A stretch of DNA of 64,000 nt from Adiantum capillus-veneris (Eukaryota > Streptophyta > Polypodiopsida > Polypodiales > Pteridaceae), in NCBI GenBank assembly GCA_014529385.2, contig CM043947.1, forward strand, positions 132,087,391 through 132,151,390, given 5' to 3'. A program made the translations under genes and the position numbers. Positions 55,190 through 64,000 of this stretch are shown piece after piece (position 1 is the stretch's first letter; each line of letters begins with the position of its first letter). The notes beneath the pieces are model-generated. The model was not told where the DNA came from. It was given only the letters and a program-made list of their open reading frames with translations, and made no database searches.

Positions 55190-55372
55190 AGGAAATTTAT
55201 GAACCCATTGAAAAAGCTTCTTGAGCAGGGTCTTATCCAGCCAAGTGCTTTACCGCCTGTGTTACTGGTTCTAAAGAAAGATGGATCTTCGAGAATGTAC
55301 ATTGATTATAGAGCTCTCAATAAATAACAGATTTTCTATTCCCATGATCAATGATATGCTCGACACACTTTA
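55190..55372 (+). pseudogene. pol: Gypsy-Y reverse transcriptase, first part
   Basis: KLLEQGLIQPSALPPVLLVL, then KKDGSSRMYIDYRALN, which are the opening motifs of gypsy RT, followed by a frameshift to SIPMINDMLDTLY. It is joined directly to gag sequence upstream, so protease has been deleted. Z interrupts it at 55372; homology resumes at 62118 with STCFSRIDLKSGYH. Confidence 0.88.
55368..55372. repeat. Target-site duplication of Z (left)
   Basis: CTTTA here and at 62113-62117. Removing Z and one copy restores the RT sequence. Confidence 0.95.
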
Positions 55373-55755
55373 TGTTAGATTCTTCATCTCCAGATGCTTC
55401 GTACCTTGCCTACAGGCTTCACACACATCGCGTGCACCGGCCCTTGGTTGTGGGTTGGCCACCCGTACACCTGTTGGATAGGGATCTTCCGGCACATTTA
55501 GGGTTTTGCTAAGCACTTTGCCCAGCCGGACCTATTCTAGTCCTTTTCCATTTTTTCCTCATTTATGGGTTTTTTTGTGCATGGTTGTTGGGGCTTTTGG
55601 TTTGCCCTACCTACTCCCTATTCTCCTATATATAGGAGGGGAGGGGATGCACTCTCCCATTCATATCTTGCCATCTTGTACACTGCAGTTTTTGCCATCT
55701 GCAGTTATTGGGGCTTGCCAGCCTTTTCCATCTGTCTCTTGTGTGTCCATCGCCA

Positions 55756-55821
<66 letters not shown>

Positions 55822-55843
55822 CCTTCCGCTCCTCACTCTGACA
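55373..55843 (+). repeat. Z 5' LTR
   Basis: Starts TGTTAGATTCTTCATC and ends CTCTGACA. TATA box CTATATATAG at about 55626. A (CT)n tract of about 59 bp (55760-55818) precedes the end. Confidence 0.93.
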
Positions 55844-55855
55844 TGGTATCAGAGC
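55844..55855 (+). other. Z primer-binding site
   Basis: TGGTATCAGAGC, exact and immediately adjacent to the LTR. Confidence 0.95.
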
Positions 55856-56609
55856 TCTAGGCTTGGATCTGCCATCGCCTACACATGGGAGGACATTGCG
55901 GAGATTTCAATCGTGAAGAAGTGCCTCTTCTTCCACTAGCATTTTTTTTTGGGATCCCCTAGCGTTTTTGGTGGCGAGCATCATCTTCTGCACCCTTTGC
56001 TATCGCCCTTCCTACTCTGCCTCATCGCCACTTGCTGCCTATCTTTTGCACCAGTGTTTTTCCCCATCCTTGGCCTAGCGTTTTTTGTAGGAGGGACTCC
56101 CTTGCATCATCGTTTTTTGCAGCCAGCCTGTGGATCTAGCGTTTTTTCAGGATGGCAGCCCACTGATTTGCGTTTTTCAGCCCTAATCCTTAGCGTATTT
56201 GGGCAAGACAGCAACCAGCATTCCTAGCGTTTTTTGTGGCAGTCAGAACACCATTGGACCATCGTTTTTTAACCTTCACTTCAGCATTTTCTTCTTGCCG
56301 ATCTTGGACAGCCGGAGCCCCGCTCCTTGCCCCTTGGTCTTCTCTCTTGGAAGCTGAACAGTTGGGACTAATTGCTTGCGACTTCCTGACCTCTCTATTG
56401 CTGATTTCAGTTTTGGTGCATTTACAGCCCTCACCTACCAACCTTGGCATCCGGTGTTCATCACCTTGCGTTTTTGCTCAAACCCTTGTGTCCCGCAGTG
56501 TTTCGAGCTCTCTTTTGCTGTGATTTCAAGTTTGGACAGCACTTCGAATTTGCATCCCTTCGGGTTTCCCTTGCCTCTCCCGTCACGTACCTCCTACATC
56601 GCGGTCTTC
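55856..56609 (+). other. Z leader with repeated AGCGTTTTT motif
   Basis: Non-coding. Variants of CTAGCGTTTTTT recur about eight times (for example near 55970, 56078, 56110, 56140, 56168, 56225, 56260). The same motif in the other orientation fills part of the X LTR. TCTTC at 56605-56609 is the left target duplication of W. Confidence 0.65.
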
Positions 56610-57323
56610 TGTAACAATTTGCTGACGTGTCAAAGCCTAAAGAATGGAGCCAACTTACAGATGATGTGGCTGCTCGAGAGCCAAAAACCCTAACCCTAAT
56701 TTCTACCAGAAACCCTAACTGTTGAAACCCTTATTTTGGAAACCCTAACCCTAAAACCTGCAGACCCTAATTCTGGAAACCCTAACCCTAAAACCTGCAA
56801 ACCCTAATTCTAGAAACCCTAAGAAGGAGTCCTACCAACTTATGGGGACCTCGTCCGATGGGGCCCCAAGTGACATATAGGCATTAAAAATAAAGCAGAA
56901 CACACTCAAAAGACTTTTGCACATCAAAATATGATGATGTGGCACCTGTACGGACGTCCCGAAATTCGCGGAGGATTTTTAGGAAAATCCCGAAATTTTA
57001 GGAAAGTGATTTTTTGGGGTCAGCTTTTCATATTTGATGCTTTTAGGCTTCGGGCCTTTAAATATGTGCCTTGGGGGCCCTCTCTGACACTTTTTAGCTC
57101 GCAGATTTCAGAGCAGGTGCTCCTCGACTGTTGTACTTTGTGAATTGGCAGTAATATAAAGAAATACCGAAAGGGGCGCCAAGGTTTGGGGCCAATACTC
57201 TCTGGGGTGGAATTTCGCCACTCCGTGTCGCGTGTCGTCTCTCTCTCTTTCAATTGTGATTGAAGTGCTAAAAGTTTGTTCAGTCTGTTCTTTTCTATTG
57301 GCATGTGGTGCCCGTCTTGTGAA
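56610..57323 (+). repeat. W 5' LTR with telobox-like cluster
   Basis: Starts TGTAACAATTTGC. Positions about 56685-56825 contain many AAACCCTAA-type motifs, some as CCCTAACCCTAA. The end is homologous to V. Confidence 0.9.
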
Positions 57324-57420
57324 GTGGTATTAGAGCATCAGGCGTGTGCTTTTCTGAAAGCATATCGGTCGTACAAAAGAGCAGACACAGCTATTGGAAT
57401 TGAATTATATTTGATGTATC

Positions 57421-57497
57421 AGCCACTCCCACCCTTACTTCATCGCGCATCGGGCGCGCTCCCGTCTTCACCGCTCATGTCTTACAGGGCATAAGCC
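57421..57497 (+). other. W leader block shared with Gypsy-Y
   Basis: Counterpart of 53685-53750: GCCACTCCC, CATCGGGCG, GCTCCCG, TCTT and AGGGCATAAGCC in the same order. Confidence 0.6.
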
Positions 57498-57499
57498 AA

Positions 57500-57790
57500 T
57501 TAAGATCTCTTGCAAGAGAAGGATCCAGATTTGTTTCAAGTCACTGTTTTTCTCAAAAGCAGTGCCATGTAGATGTTGATGTCTACAGCTACCAAGCAGC
57601 ATACTCCAAGTACTTGGCAAGCTTTCAAGAAAATTTTTGCCCGAAGTTATATGGTTTCTGACATCTTCCTTCGGAGTGCAACTTCTGGCAGAGTGGGTAT
57701 CCTGAAATGCTTGCCATGGAAACCCTAGCAGATTATAACTTGAAGTTTCTCGACATCTCCCAGTAGTTGTCTCTTCACGAGCAGATGACC
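57500..57790 (+). pseudogene. gag: W gag scrap
   Basis: One frame gives TWQAFKKIFARSYM (57612-57653), the tail of the gypsy gag core motif, in decayed surroundings with stops. No other domain is recognised downstream to 58180. Confidence 0.5.
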
Positions 57791-58179
57791 TTGGAGGTTT
57801 AGTGTGATTGCTATGTCTAGGGACTACCATCGTCGCCAAAGAAACACTGTCTGTCCAAGAGCTGATGGACCATGCCGTGCTCGGCTACGACCTCATGGAA
57901 GGAACCTAACCCTAATTTTTGGTGCAACTTTCAAGATGGAAAGTCAGTTGACTTTTCGAGCTCGACTAATGTCGAGATTGCTTTTTAAGTTTGAGTTTTG
58001 TTTGATCTTGTTTGGTGATCCTGTTTGGAATTTGTTTGAAATGGATGGTATCTGTTTTGAACCTGTTTTGGTGTCGATTTGAGTTGTTTGACTCTCGTTT
58101 GATACTAGTTTCAATGATTGGTGATTTTACTCCCGGGTGGAGAAGTGAGAAATACTGTTTTGGTATTGTTTGAGCCTCG

Positions 58180-58770
58180 GAACGACGCAGGCCGATGCTT
58201 GGGGAGCGTTTGGTTGTATGCTTGTAAAATAATTGTTGTTGTGACTCACGGCCCGGACCTGGATGGTTATGCTGGAGGAGTATTAAGAAGTCTGAGAAGT
58301 GTACTCTTAGCACCTCCAGTCGACGCAGGCTGCGGTCTGGGGGACGTTTGGTTGTAAAAGGTCTCTATATCTCCCGGCCTGGACCTTTTTAGGTTATGAG
58401 GAAGTCGTTGAATATCTCTCTGCCCGGACCTTGTTAGGTTATGCGAGAGGAGTATTCATCGGCGGCTTTATGTTTCTATGTCTTGTAACATGCATATGTG
58501 AGCATTTGTGTTGCATTGTGATGTGCCAACCATTGAATATTCCTAATTGGATGAGATTGCTTGGGTATGTAATTTTAGTGCATCAAGACACCCGAGGAAG
58601 ATCAATACGGTATGGGTGTGATGGCTAATTTTACTACGCCGGAATATCAAGAGTTCCGATCTGGACGAAAGGAGAAGCTAACTCCTTGATCAAAACAGCC
58701 GATAGGAGCAGCTAACTCCTTGATCTAAAGAGCAGAAAGGAGAAGCTAACTCCTTAATAAAAAGAGCAAA
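58180..58770 (+). repeat. Tandem repeats in W 3' untranslated region
   Basis: CGACGCAGGC plus GCGTTTGGTTGTA-type units near 58183 and 58320. CCCGGACCT.GTTAGGTTATG-type units near 58251, 58378 and 58421. Three about 38-bp units with AGGAGAAGCTAACTCCTTGA at 58670-58765. Confidence 0.7.
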
Positions 58771-58862
58771 TTGATTGTCCCTCGGAAATTTTTGAGCTAA
58801 CTTGAGTTGTTTTGCAGATATGCTGTAATCGCGGACGATTACTCTCTTTCAAGAAGGGGAGA

Positions 58863-59556
58863 TGTAACAAAGTGCTAACGTGTCAAAGCCTAAAGAATGG
58901 AGCCAACTTACAGATGATGTGGCTGCCCGAGAGCAAAAACCCTAACCCTAATTTCTGCCAAAAACCCGAACTGTTGAAACCGTAATTCTGGAAACCCTAA
59001 CCCTAAAACCAGTAAACGCTAATTCTAGAAACCCTAAGAAGAACAAGCAACAGAAGAAGAAGTCCTATCAACTTATGGGGACCCCGTTCGATGGGGCCCC
59101 AAGTGACATAGGCATTAAAAATAAAGCAGAACACACTCAAAAGACTTTGCACATCAAAATATGATGATGTGGCACCTGTACGAATGTCCCAGAATTCGCG
59201 GCGGATTTTTAGGAAAATCCCGAAATTTTAGGAAAGTGATTTTTTGGAGTCAGCTTTTCATATTTGAGGCTTTTAGGCTTTGGGCCTTTAAATATGAGCC
59301 TTGGGGGCCCTCTCTGGCACTTTTTAGCGCGCAGATTACAGAGCAAGTGCTCCTCGGCTGTTGTACTTTGTGAATCGGTAGTAATATAAAGAAATAACGA
59401 AAGGGGCGCCAAGGTTTGGGGCCAATACTCTCTGGGGTGGAATTCCGCCACTCCGTGTCGCGTGTCGTCTCTCTCTCTCTTTCAGTTGTGATTGAAGTGC
59501 TAAAAGTTTGTTCAGTCTGTTCTTTTCTATTGGCACGTGGTGCCTGTCTTGTGACA
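58863..59556 (+). repeat. W 3' LTR
   Basis: 694 bp starting TGTAACAAAGTGC and ending CTTGTGACA. It repeats the telobox-like cluster (about 58940-59040) and is preceded by a purine-rich AGAAGGGGAGA. Confidence 0.9.
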
Positions 59557-59561
59557 TCTTC

Positions 59562-60660
59562 TGGCGTTCTATCCGGCTTGGTTATCCGATTTTTGTCCTC
59601 ACCTTTACTTGTGATTTTACACACGAGACTTCTCTGCTGATTTTTTGTATGTATCTATGGAGCCATGCCCATCTTTCCTCCCGACGAAAAGCTTGATCCA
59701 ACTTTGTCGTCTGGAAGATGAAGATCATGGTGATGCTTATGCAGTTTGATCTTTGGGACAGGCTTACCGATCTTGCCAATGCTATGTGTCCCAGCCTTGC
59801 TCCTGCATCTCGTACTTCTACATTGACATCATCACCTACCACTTCTTCTGTAGTTACATGTGCTGGCTCCTCATCTACTTCTTCTCATGGTACTGCTTCT
59901 GGCGGATTAGGCACTGTGGTTACACACGCTATGGTGGATCAGTGGAATCTGAACCATCGCAGAGTTTACAGTTTCTTACTCATCAACTGTGCGGAGAGCG
60001 TGTCGATGTCTTTACGCTCTCACACCACTGCACATGAGGTATGGGGTTTCCTTTGCAACTTGTACGAGATGAAGACACTCGAAAGGATCCTCGCTTTGGA
60101 GAAGACTTTGATGGACTTACAGGTCTCGTCATTTTCGACTATCCAGGACTTCATATCCGCATGCTTCTGCTCCATGATGAGCTAGCAGCTTGTGGACACC
60201 AGATCTCTTCCGAGGGCATGGCAGCCCGGTTGCTGCTCAAGCTTCCCGACACGTATGATTCCTTGTTCCAGTCACTTACTATCTCCACCTGCCCTACTCC
60301 TATCACGTGGGAGGAGCTCTTACCCTGTGTGCAGTAGATAGCAGATAGCTTAGCGCATTCAAGACAGAGCCACCTCAGACGCCTCCGGAGTTCTACTGCA
60401 TTGGTGTCTACATCCAGTAGGGGTGGTAGTGCTCCCGGATAGTCTGGACCTGGTTGTATACCTTCTCGCCCTGGCATTACTTGTACCTATTGTGGAAAGA
60501 AAGGTCATTTTGCAGCAAAATATTATAAATGATGCTGGGACCGCAAGAAGGATTCAGATCTCGAGGATGGGATGGCTTCTCAACAGACGTTTGCCACCGC
60601 TATCTTAGCCCTTCAGAGGCCGATGGCTTCACCCTCTAGTTTCATCCACCATGATCGAGA
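59562..60660 (+). pseudogene. gag: Z gag
   Basis: From about 59718 one frame reads THAMVDQWNLNHRRVYSFLL, then WGFLCNLYEMKTLERILALE and KTLMDLQ, a UBN2-type copia gag. After a frameshift near 60180, EGMAARLLLKLPDTYDSLFQ and a TAG at about 60337 follow. The zinc knuckle reads CTYCGKKGHFAAKYYK, with tyrosine for the last cysteine. No protease motif follows; reading decays by 60720 and the 3' untranslated region begins. Confidence 0.8.
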
Positions 60661-61026
60661 TCACTTTTTGCCTTCAAGTTTGCCGGTTTACCACCTTGTC
60701 CTTCTATCTTTTTTGTGTTAGAGTGCTCTGCTTCAGGGGGGGTTCTGTCTCTTCCGTTTCTCTCTTTTGTTGACCTCCACCAATGAGCTCCCTGCTCGTC
60801 TTTCATCTTTCCCTTATATATCCTCTTCAAAGACTTGTCTGTTGTTAGCCTCTCCATCAGCTTCCTTGTGCGACTTGATTAGCCTAACCTAGCTTCAATC
60901 ACCATCACATTGGTGCTGGACGGTTCGTCGTTTTTTGTTTGACTGGCGCTTCTTCTTTTCACACTCCATATTTGCCAGGGGTGTTGCATCTTCCTCAGCG
61001 ACTCCGCATCTGTTGTTGAGGGGGGG
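60661..61026 (+). other. Z 3' untranslated region and polypurine tract
   Basis: Pyrimidine-rich sequence without coding features, ending in GTTGAGGGGGG (61016-61026) immediately before the 3' LTR. Confidence 0.75.
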
Positions 61027-61716
61027 TGTTAGATTCTTCATCTCGAGATGCTTCGTACCTTGCCTACAGGCTTCACACACATCACGTGCATTGGCCCTTC
61101 GTTGTGGGTTGGCCTCTCGTACACTTGTTGGACAGGGATCTTTAGGCACATTTAGGGTTTTGCTCAGCACTTTGCCCGGCTAGACCTATTCTGGTCCTTT
61201 TCCATGTTTTCCTCATTTATGGGTTTTTTGTGCATGGTGGTTGGGGCTTTTGGTCTGCCCTACCTACTCCCTATTCTCCTATATATAGGAGGGAGGGGGG
61301 ATGCATTCTCCCATTCATATCTTGCCATCTTGTACACAACAGTTTTTGCCAGATGTAGTTATTGGCATAGTTACCGGGGAACGCGTTCCCTAGGCCTCGG
61401 AACGCCGGAACTCCGTTCCCTCCCTCCTTGCAAGGCCCAAACGTCCCGGAACATTTTGCCGTTCTGGGTGGCCACTTGAGACTGGAACGGCCGGCCGGAA
61501 CAGCTCGAGACTGCCTTGGAACAGCCAACTCTTAAAATGGGGAGAAATAAACAGTTTTTTTGCAAATTTGTGGTAAACATTAGGTGTTTTTTTAAAGTGT
61601 GCAAGGATTGAAAATGCACCCCCTCACACCCATTCCCTTCTCAAGCAAATCCACATGCCCTCAAGGTCTAAGGTTTAAACCTTAAGCTCTCTTGACTCTC
61701 GAGTTTCAAGCTCTCT

Positions 61717-61751
<35 letters not shown>

Positions 61752-62052
61752 CTCTCTCTCTCCCTCTCGCATCATCCATGGCCGAGGGGTCTTCAAATCG
61801 AGTTTTTTGTGAGTATTAGAGTCAAAGGACTAATACTACTTGCATTCAATTTTCAAACATGTAGAGCTAAAAATTGCATTATTTGGGTGTTTTTTATGTC
61901 TCCCGTTCCGCACTGTTCCCGTTCTGGACCCCTGGCCGTTCCCTCGTTCTACGGGGGTCCCCGTCGCTGTTTCTGTTCCGCGTTCCGGGTAACTATGGTT
62001 ATTGGAGCTTGCAAGCCTTTTCCATCTGTCTCTTGTGTGTCCATCGTCATTG

Positions 62053-62084
<32 letters not shown>

Positions 62085-62112
62085 TCTCCACGTTTCGCTG
62101 CTCACCCTGACA
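61027..62112 (+). repeat. Z 3' LTR, interrupted by hAT-like element
   Basis: Left part 61027-61365 with TATA box near 61279, insertion 61366-61997, then the remainder to CCTGACA at 62112. The terminal CT tract is interrupted by a GT step (62051-62087), unlike the pure tract of the 5' LTR. Confidence 0.92.
61366..61997. mobile_element. hAT-like non-autonomous element, copy 2
   Basis: 632 bp with termini CATAGTTACCGGGGAACGCG and, from the other end, CATAGTTACCCGGAACGCGG, flanked by a perfect 8-bp duplication GTTATTGG (61358-61365 and 61998-62005). GGAACG-type subterminal repeats and the internal segment AAAATTGCATTATTTGGGTG are shared with copy 1. It carries its own CT-rich tract (about 61719-61758). 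No transposase. Confidence 0.92.
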
Positions 62113-62117
62113 CTTTA

Positions 62118-63190
62118 GGGTTCTACTTGCTTTAGCAGAATTGATTTGAAGAGTGGTTATCATTAGATCCGAAATACTCCTAGGGATGTCTTCAAGACAA
62201 CCTTAATCAGGACGTCTTTTGGTTTGTATGAGTATTCGGTGATGTTTTTGTCTCACGAATGCTCCAACTACGTTCAACCGCATGATGGACATGATTTTTA
62301 GAGATTACAAATCATTTGGACACTCATCGACAGATTCAATAAGCAGGCTTCATTCCGGTAAAGAAGATAGTTAAGTCCGATCATTTTACAAAATTGTTTG
62401 TCTTGCAGATTTTTCCGATTACATGGTATGCTTGAATCTATTGTTTCGGACGGAGATTCCCTATTCACAAGTTTGTTTTGGAGGAGAATCTGGGAGAACA
62501 TTGGCACACGGTTATAGTTCTCATCCTCATTCCACCCATAGCTGATGGGCAATCTACGATAGCCAATTCAATGGTTTTGGACTTGTTGAAGTTATATATT
62601 AGATCAGAAGGCTTAGTGGGAAAAGTATTTGCCCTTGGTGGAGTTTGCCTACAACAACACAATTCATATATCTATAGGAAAGGCACCATTGGAGGTAAAT
62701 GAGGATGCTAAGAAGGTTCCACCTTTTCTAAGCATCAAAGATAAGATTTTTGAACAGATCAGTACACTCGGGATCTGGACATTGCTTTTGCTAAGGTGCC
62801 CGAGGCTCTTGAGAAGTCTCAAGCACGGCATAAGAAGGCAGCGGACAAGCATCGACGTGACTTGCTACTGAAGGAGAATGATTGGATGCTTTTATAGTTT
62901 AAGAATGCAAGTCTACGGAAACTAAAGGGTAAGGAGCAGCTTTTTCCAAAGCTAAGTATGCGATTCTATGGCCCTTTCTAGATTCAAGAGAAGATTAATG
63001 TTGTATCCTTCAGATTGAAGTTATGATATACTTGGAAGATTCACAATGCATTTCATGTGAGTCTGTTGAAACCTTTCATAGGTGAGATGCTAGTGGACAG
63101 GGAGCCTAAGGAGCAACCTGAAGTGGAAGAGACCGAGGAGATTCTTGTTTTGGAACATATACTGGCTCACAAGGAAAGGAAAGTGTAAGG
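62118..63190 (+). pseudogene. pol: Gypsy-Y pol remainder: RT and integrase scraps
   Basis: RT resumes with STCFSRIDLKSGYH and FKTTLIRTSFGLYEYSVM, then breaks. A deletion leads directly to integrase: FRLHGMLESIVSD near 62410, TSLFWRRIWENIGT near 62468, a broken FHP.TDGQ near 62530, then YLPLVEFAYNNTIH near 62625. The C-terminal FHVSLLKPFIGEM lies near 63053. The catalytic YxDD of RT, RNase H and the first integrase aspartate region are missing. Not functional. Confidence 0.85.
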
Positions 63191-63930
63191 TAAAGTGATA
63201 CGACGGTTTTTAGGCCCCAGTTTAAGAACTATCCGGTATTGGATGCGAAGTGGACGGAGGAGGAGGACCTAGCAGATACTCCTCAGGTGTTGGAACTTTA
63301 CCTTGAGGCTTTTGGTCTAGCTTCGACTATTCCAAGAGTTCCCGATGATCAGTGGGTTGAATCTAGTGCTGTCAGGATTGCACAATAGGGGAGTTACTCC
63401 ACTTTTTGGTCCCAGATTATCTAGATGGCATAAAGTCACTGATTTCCTTTGTGATTTCATGGAGATTGATGGGCTGACAGTATTCTACTATATGACTTTA
63501 TGAAAAGAAGTACTTCAACATGGAAATTCCTAAAATGAATCTCTTATATGTGCTCTCTCATGTGTGCATTTATTGAGTGCATGTTTGAAAGACGAAATAA
63601 CTGCAGCATTTTGCTCTTGTTCACCTAAGAGGTGATGTGGATATGATAGTAACAAGATTTAGTTAATCAAGACATCCGCGAGAGATCGGTGAGATTTGGA
63701 TGTGATTGCTAAATACGTTACAACAGATTATGATTCTCATCTAAGATTTGGATGCGGAGTGATGTAAAAGTGATTTAAACGTTCAGTGACTGATGTCTTT
63801 GTGCAACTACTGGATATATGTTGTCTAGTGTGCTGGTACTTAGAGTCAGTGTTTACTGAACTAGTTTCTAGCTTATGTTGGTTTTGCAGGCGTAATTGAG
63901 GATGATTACAATTATTTCAAGAGGGGAGTA
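63191..63930 (+). other. Gypsy-Y 3' untranslated region and polypurine tract
   Basis: Decayed sequence after pol. AAGAGGGGAGTA (63919-63930) is the polypurine tract. The region 63640-63930 resembles 58560-58862 of W (CAAGACA, CGAG-GAT, ATTAC motifs). Confidence 0.65.
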
Positions 63931-64000
63931 TGTCACAAAGTGATGATGTGGCATGGCCGCTTGGACGTACTCCGGGCAGAGGGAGGTCCAAACCTCAGTG
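63931..64000 (+). repeat. Gypsy-Y 3' LTR start, cut by window end
   Basis: TGTCACAAAGTGATGATGTG follows the polypurine tract and resembles the W LTR start (TGTAACAAAGTGCTAACGTG). It does not match the start of the LTR at 53310. Confidence 0.75.

Larger units (their letters stand above)
56610..59556 (+). mobile_element. Element W: internally deleted gypsy-like LTR element
   Basis: LTRs 56610-57323 and 58863-59556 and TSD TCTTC (56605-56609 and 59557-59561). The primer-binding site is TGGTATTAGAGC near 57325, and a polypurine tract lies before 58863. The 1.5-kb interior retains the gypsy leader block and a gag scrap, but no pol. The LTRs are related to V and to the LTR starting at 63931. Confidence 0.92.
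55373..62112 (+). mobile_element. Element Z: gag-only copia-like LTR element
   Basis: LTRs 55373-55843 (471 bp) and 61027-62112 (1086 bp including a 632-bp hAT-like insertion and its 8-bp duplication), TSD CTTTA, perfect primer-binding site and polypurine tract. Internally it has a leader, a broken copia-type gag with a zinc knuckle, and no pol. Element W interrupts the leader. It probably moved with proteins of another copia element. Confidence 0.92.
53310..64000 (+). mobile_element. Gypsy-Y: internally deleted Ty3/gypsy host of nest 2
   Basis: Gag (53771-54900), the start of RT (55190-55372), the rest of pol (62118-63190), a polypurine tract (63919-63930) and the start of a 3' LTR (63931). 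Z is inserted between 55372 and 62113, with CTTTA duplicated. Protease and much of RT, RNase H and integrase are deleted. The element runs out of the window. Confidence 0.85.

Noticed and set aside
56685-56830. Interstitial telomere
   Set aside because: CCCTAAA-type motifs are degenerate, interspersed with other sequence and located inside both W LTRs.

Overview
The window is nuclear DNA of a land plant and is almost entirely repetitive. The plant call rests on plant-type Ty1/copia elements whose primer-binding sites match initiator-tRNA-Met (TGGTATCAGAGC), Ty3/gypsy elements primed the same way, a LINE, hAT-like non-autonomous elements with 8-bp target duplications, AAACCCTAA telobox-like motifs and about 20 long (CT)n/(GA)n arrays. 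A non-seed plant such as a fern or lycophyte seems plausible from this style and from a fungal-like NTPase/nuclease pseudogene, but the sequence alone does not prove it. No intact host gene, tRNA, rRNA or CRISPR was found. Every large reading frame is transposon-derived or broken.

Layout. 559-6031: Copia-A, minus strand, 192-bp LTRs, TSD TGGAT, nearly intact gag-pol. 6504-12104: Copia-B, plus strand, TSD CAATG, older and decayed, with a CT microsatellite inside each LTR. 12105-20165: AT-rich non-coding DNA with clustered CT arrays and a retropepsin-like fragment near 17.2-18.1 kb. 20166-24905: remnants of an LTR element whose R/U5 and leader match element X, followed by a broken coiled-coil gene and an unrelated 3' LTR. 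27222-30312: pseudogene of a P-loop NTPase fused to a restriction-nuclease-like domain, resembling fungal/oomycete Crinkler-RHS-type proteins, split by a 616-bp hAT-like element. 32.0-34.4 kb: GC-richer gene debris, a lyase-like beta-propeller fragment, GC-rich palindromes and a 114-bp foldback. 35.8-38.0 kb: long GA/CT arrays. 38151-40392: 5'-truncated LINE, minus strand. 40515-41998: truncated Gypsy (V) with LTR and gag.

The right half is two nests. Nest 1: element X (minus, 42379 to about 53310, about 1.2-kb LTRs, no RT) contains Copia-C (45073-51754, TSD TCCCA), which contains a 1477-bp solo LTR (47589-49065, TSD GTATC). Nest 2: Gypsy-Y (53310 to the window end) contains Z (55373-62112, TSD CTTTA, gag only), which contains Gypsy-like W (56610-59556, TSD TCTTC) in its body and a 632-bp hAT-like element (61366-61997, TSD GTTATTGG) in its 3' LTR.

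The genes do not form a pathway; the window records successive insertions. The most interesting items are the NTPase-nuclease pseudogene, the RT-less element X with its own ORFs, short leader blocks kept nearly identical between otherwise diverged retroelements, and microsatellites carried inside LTRs.
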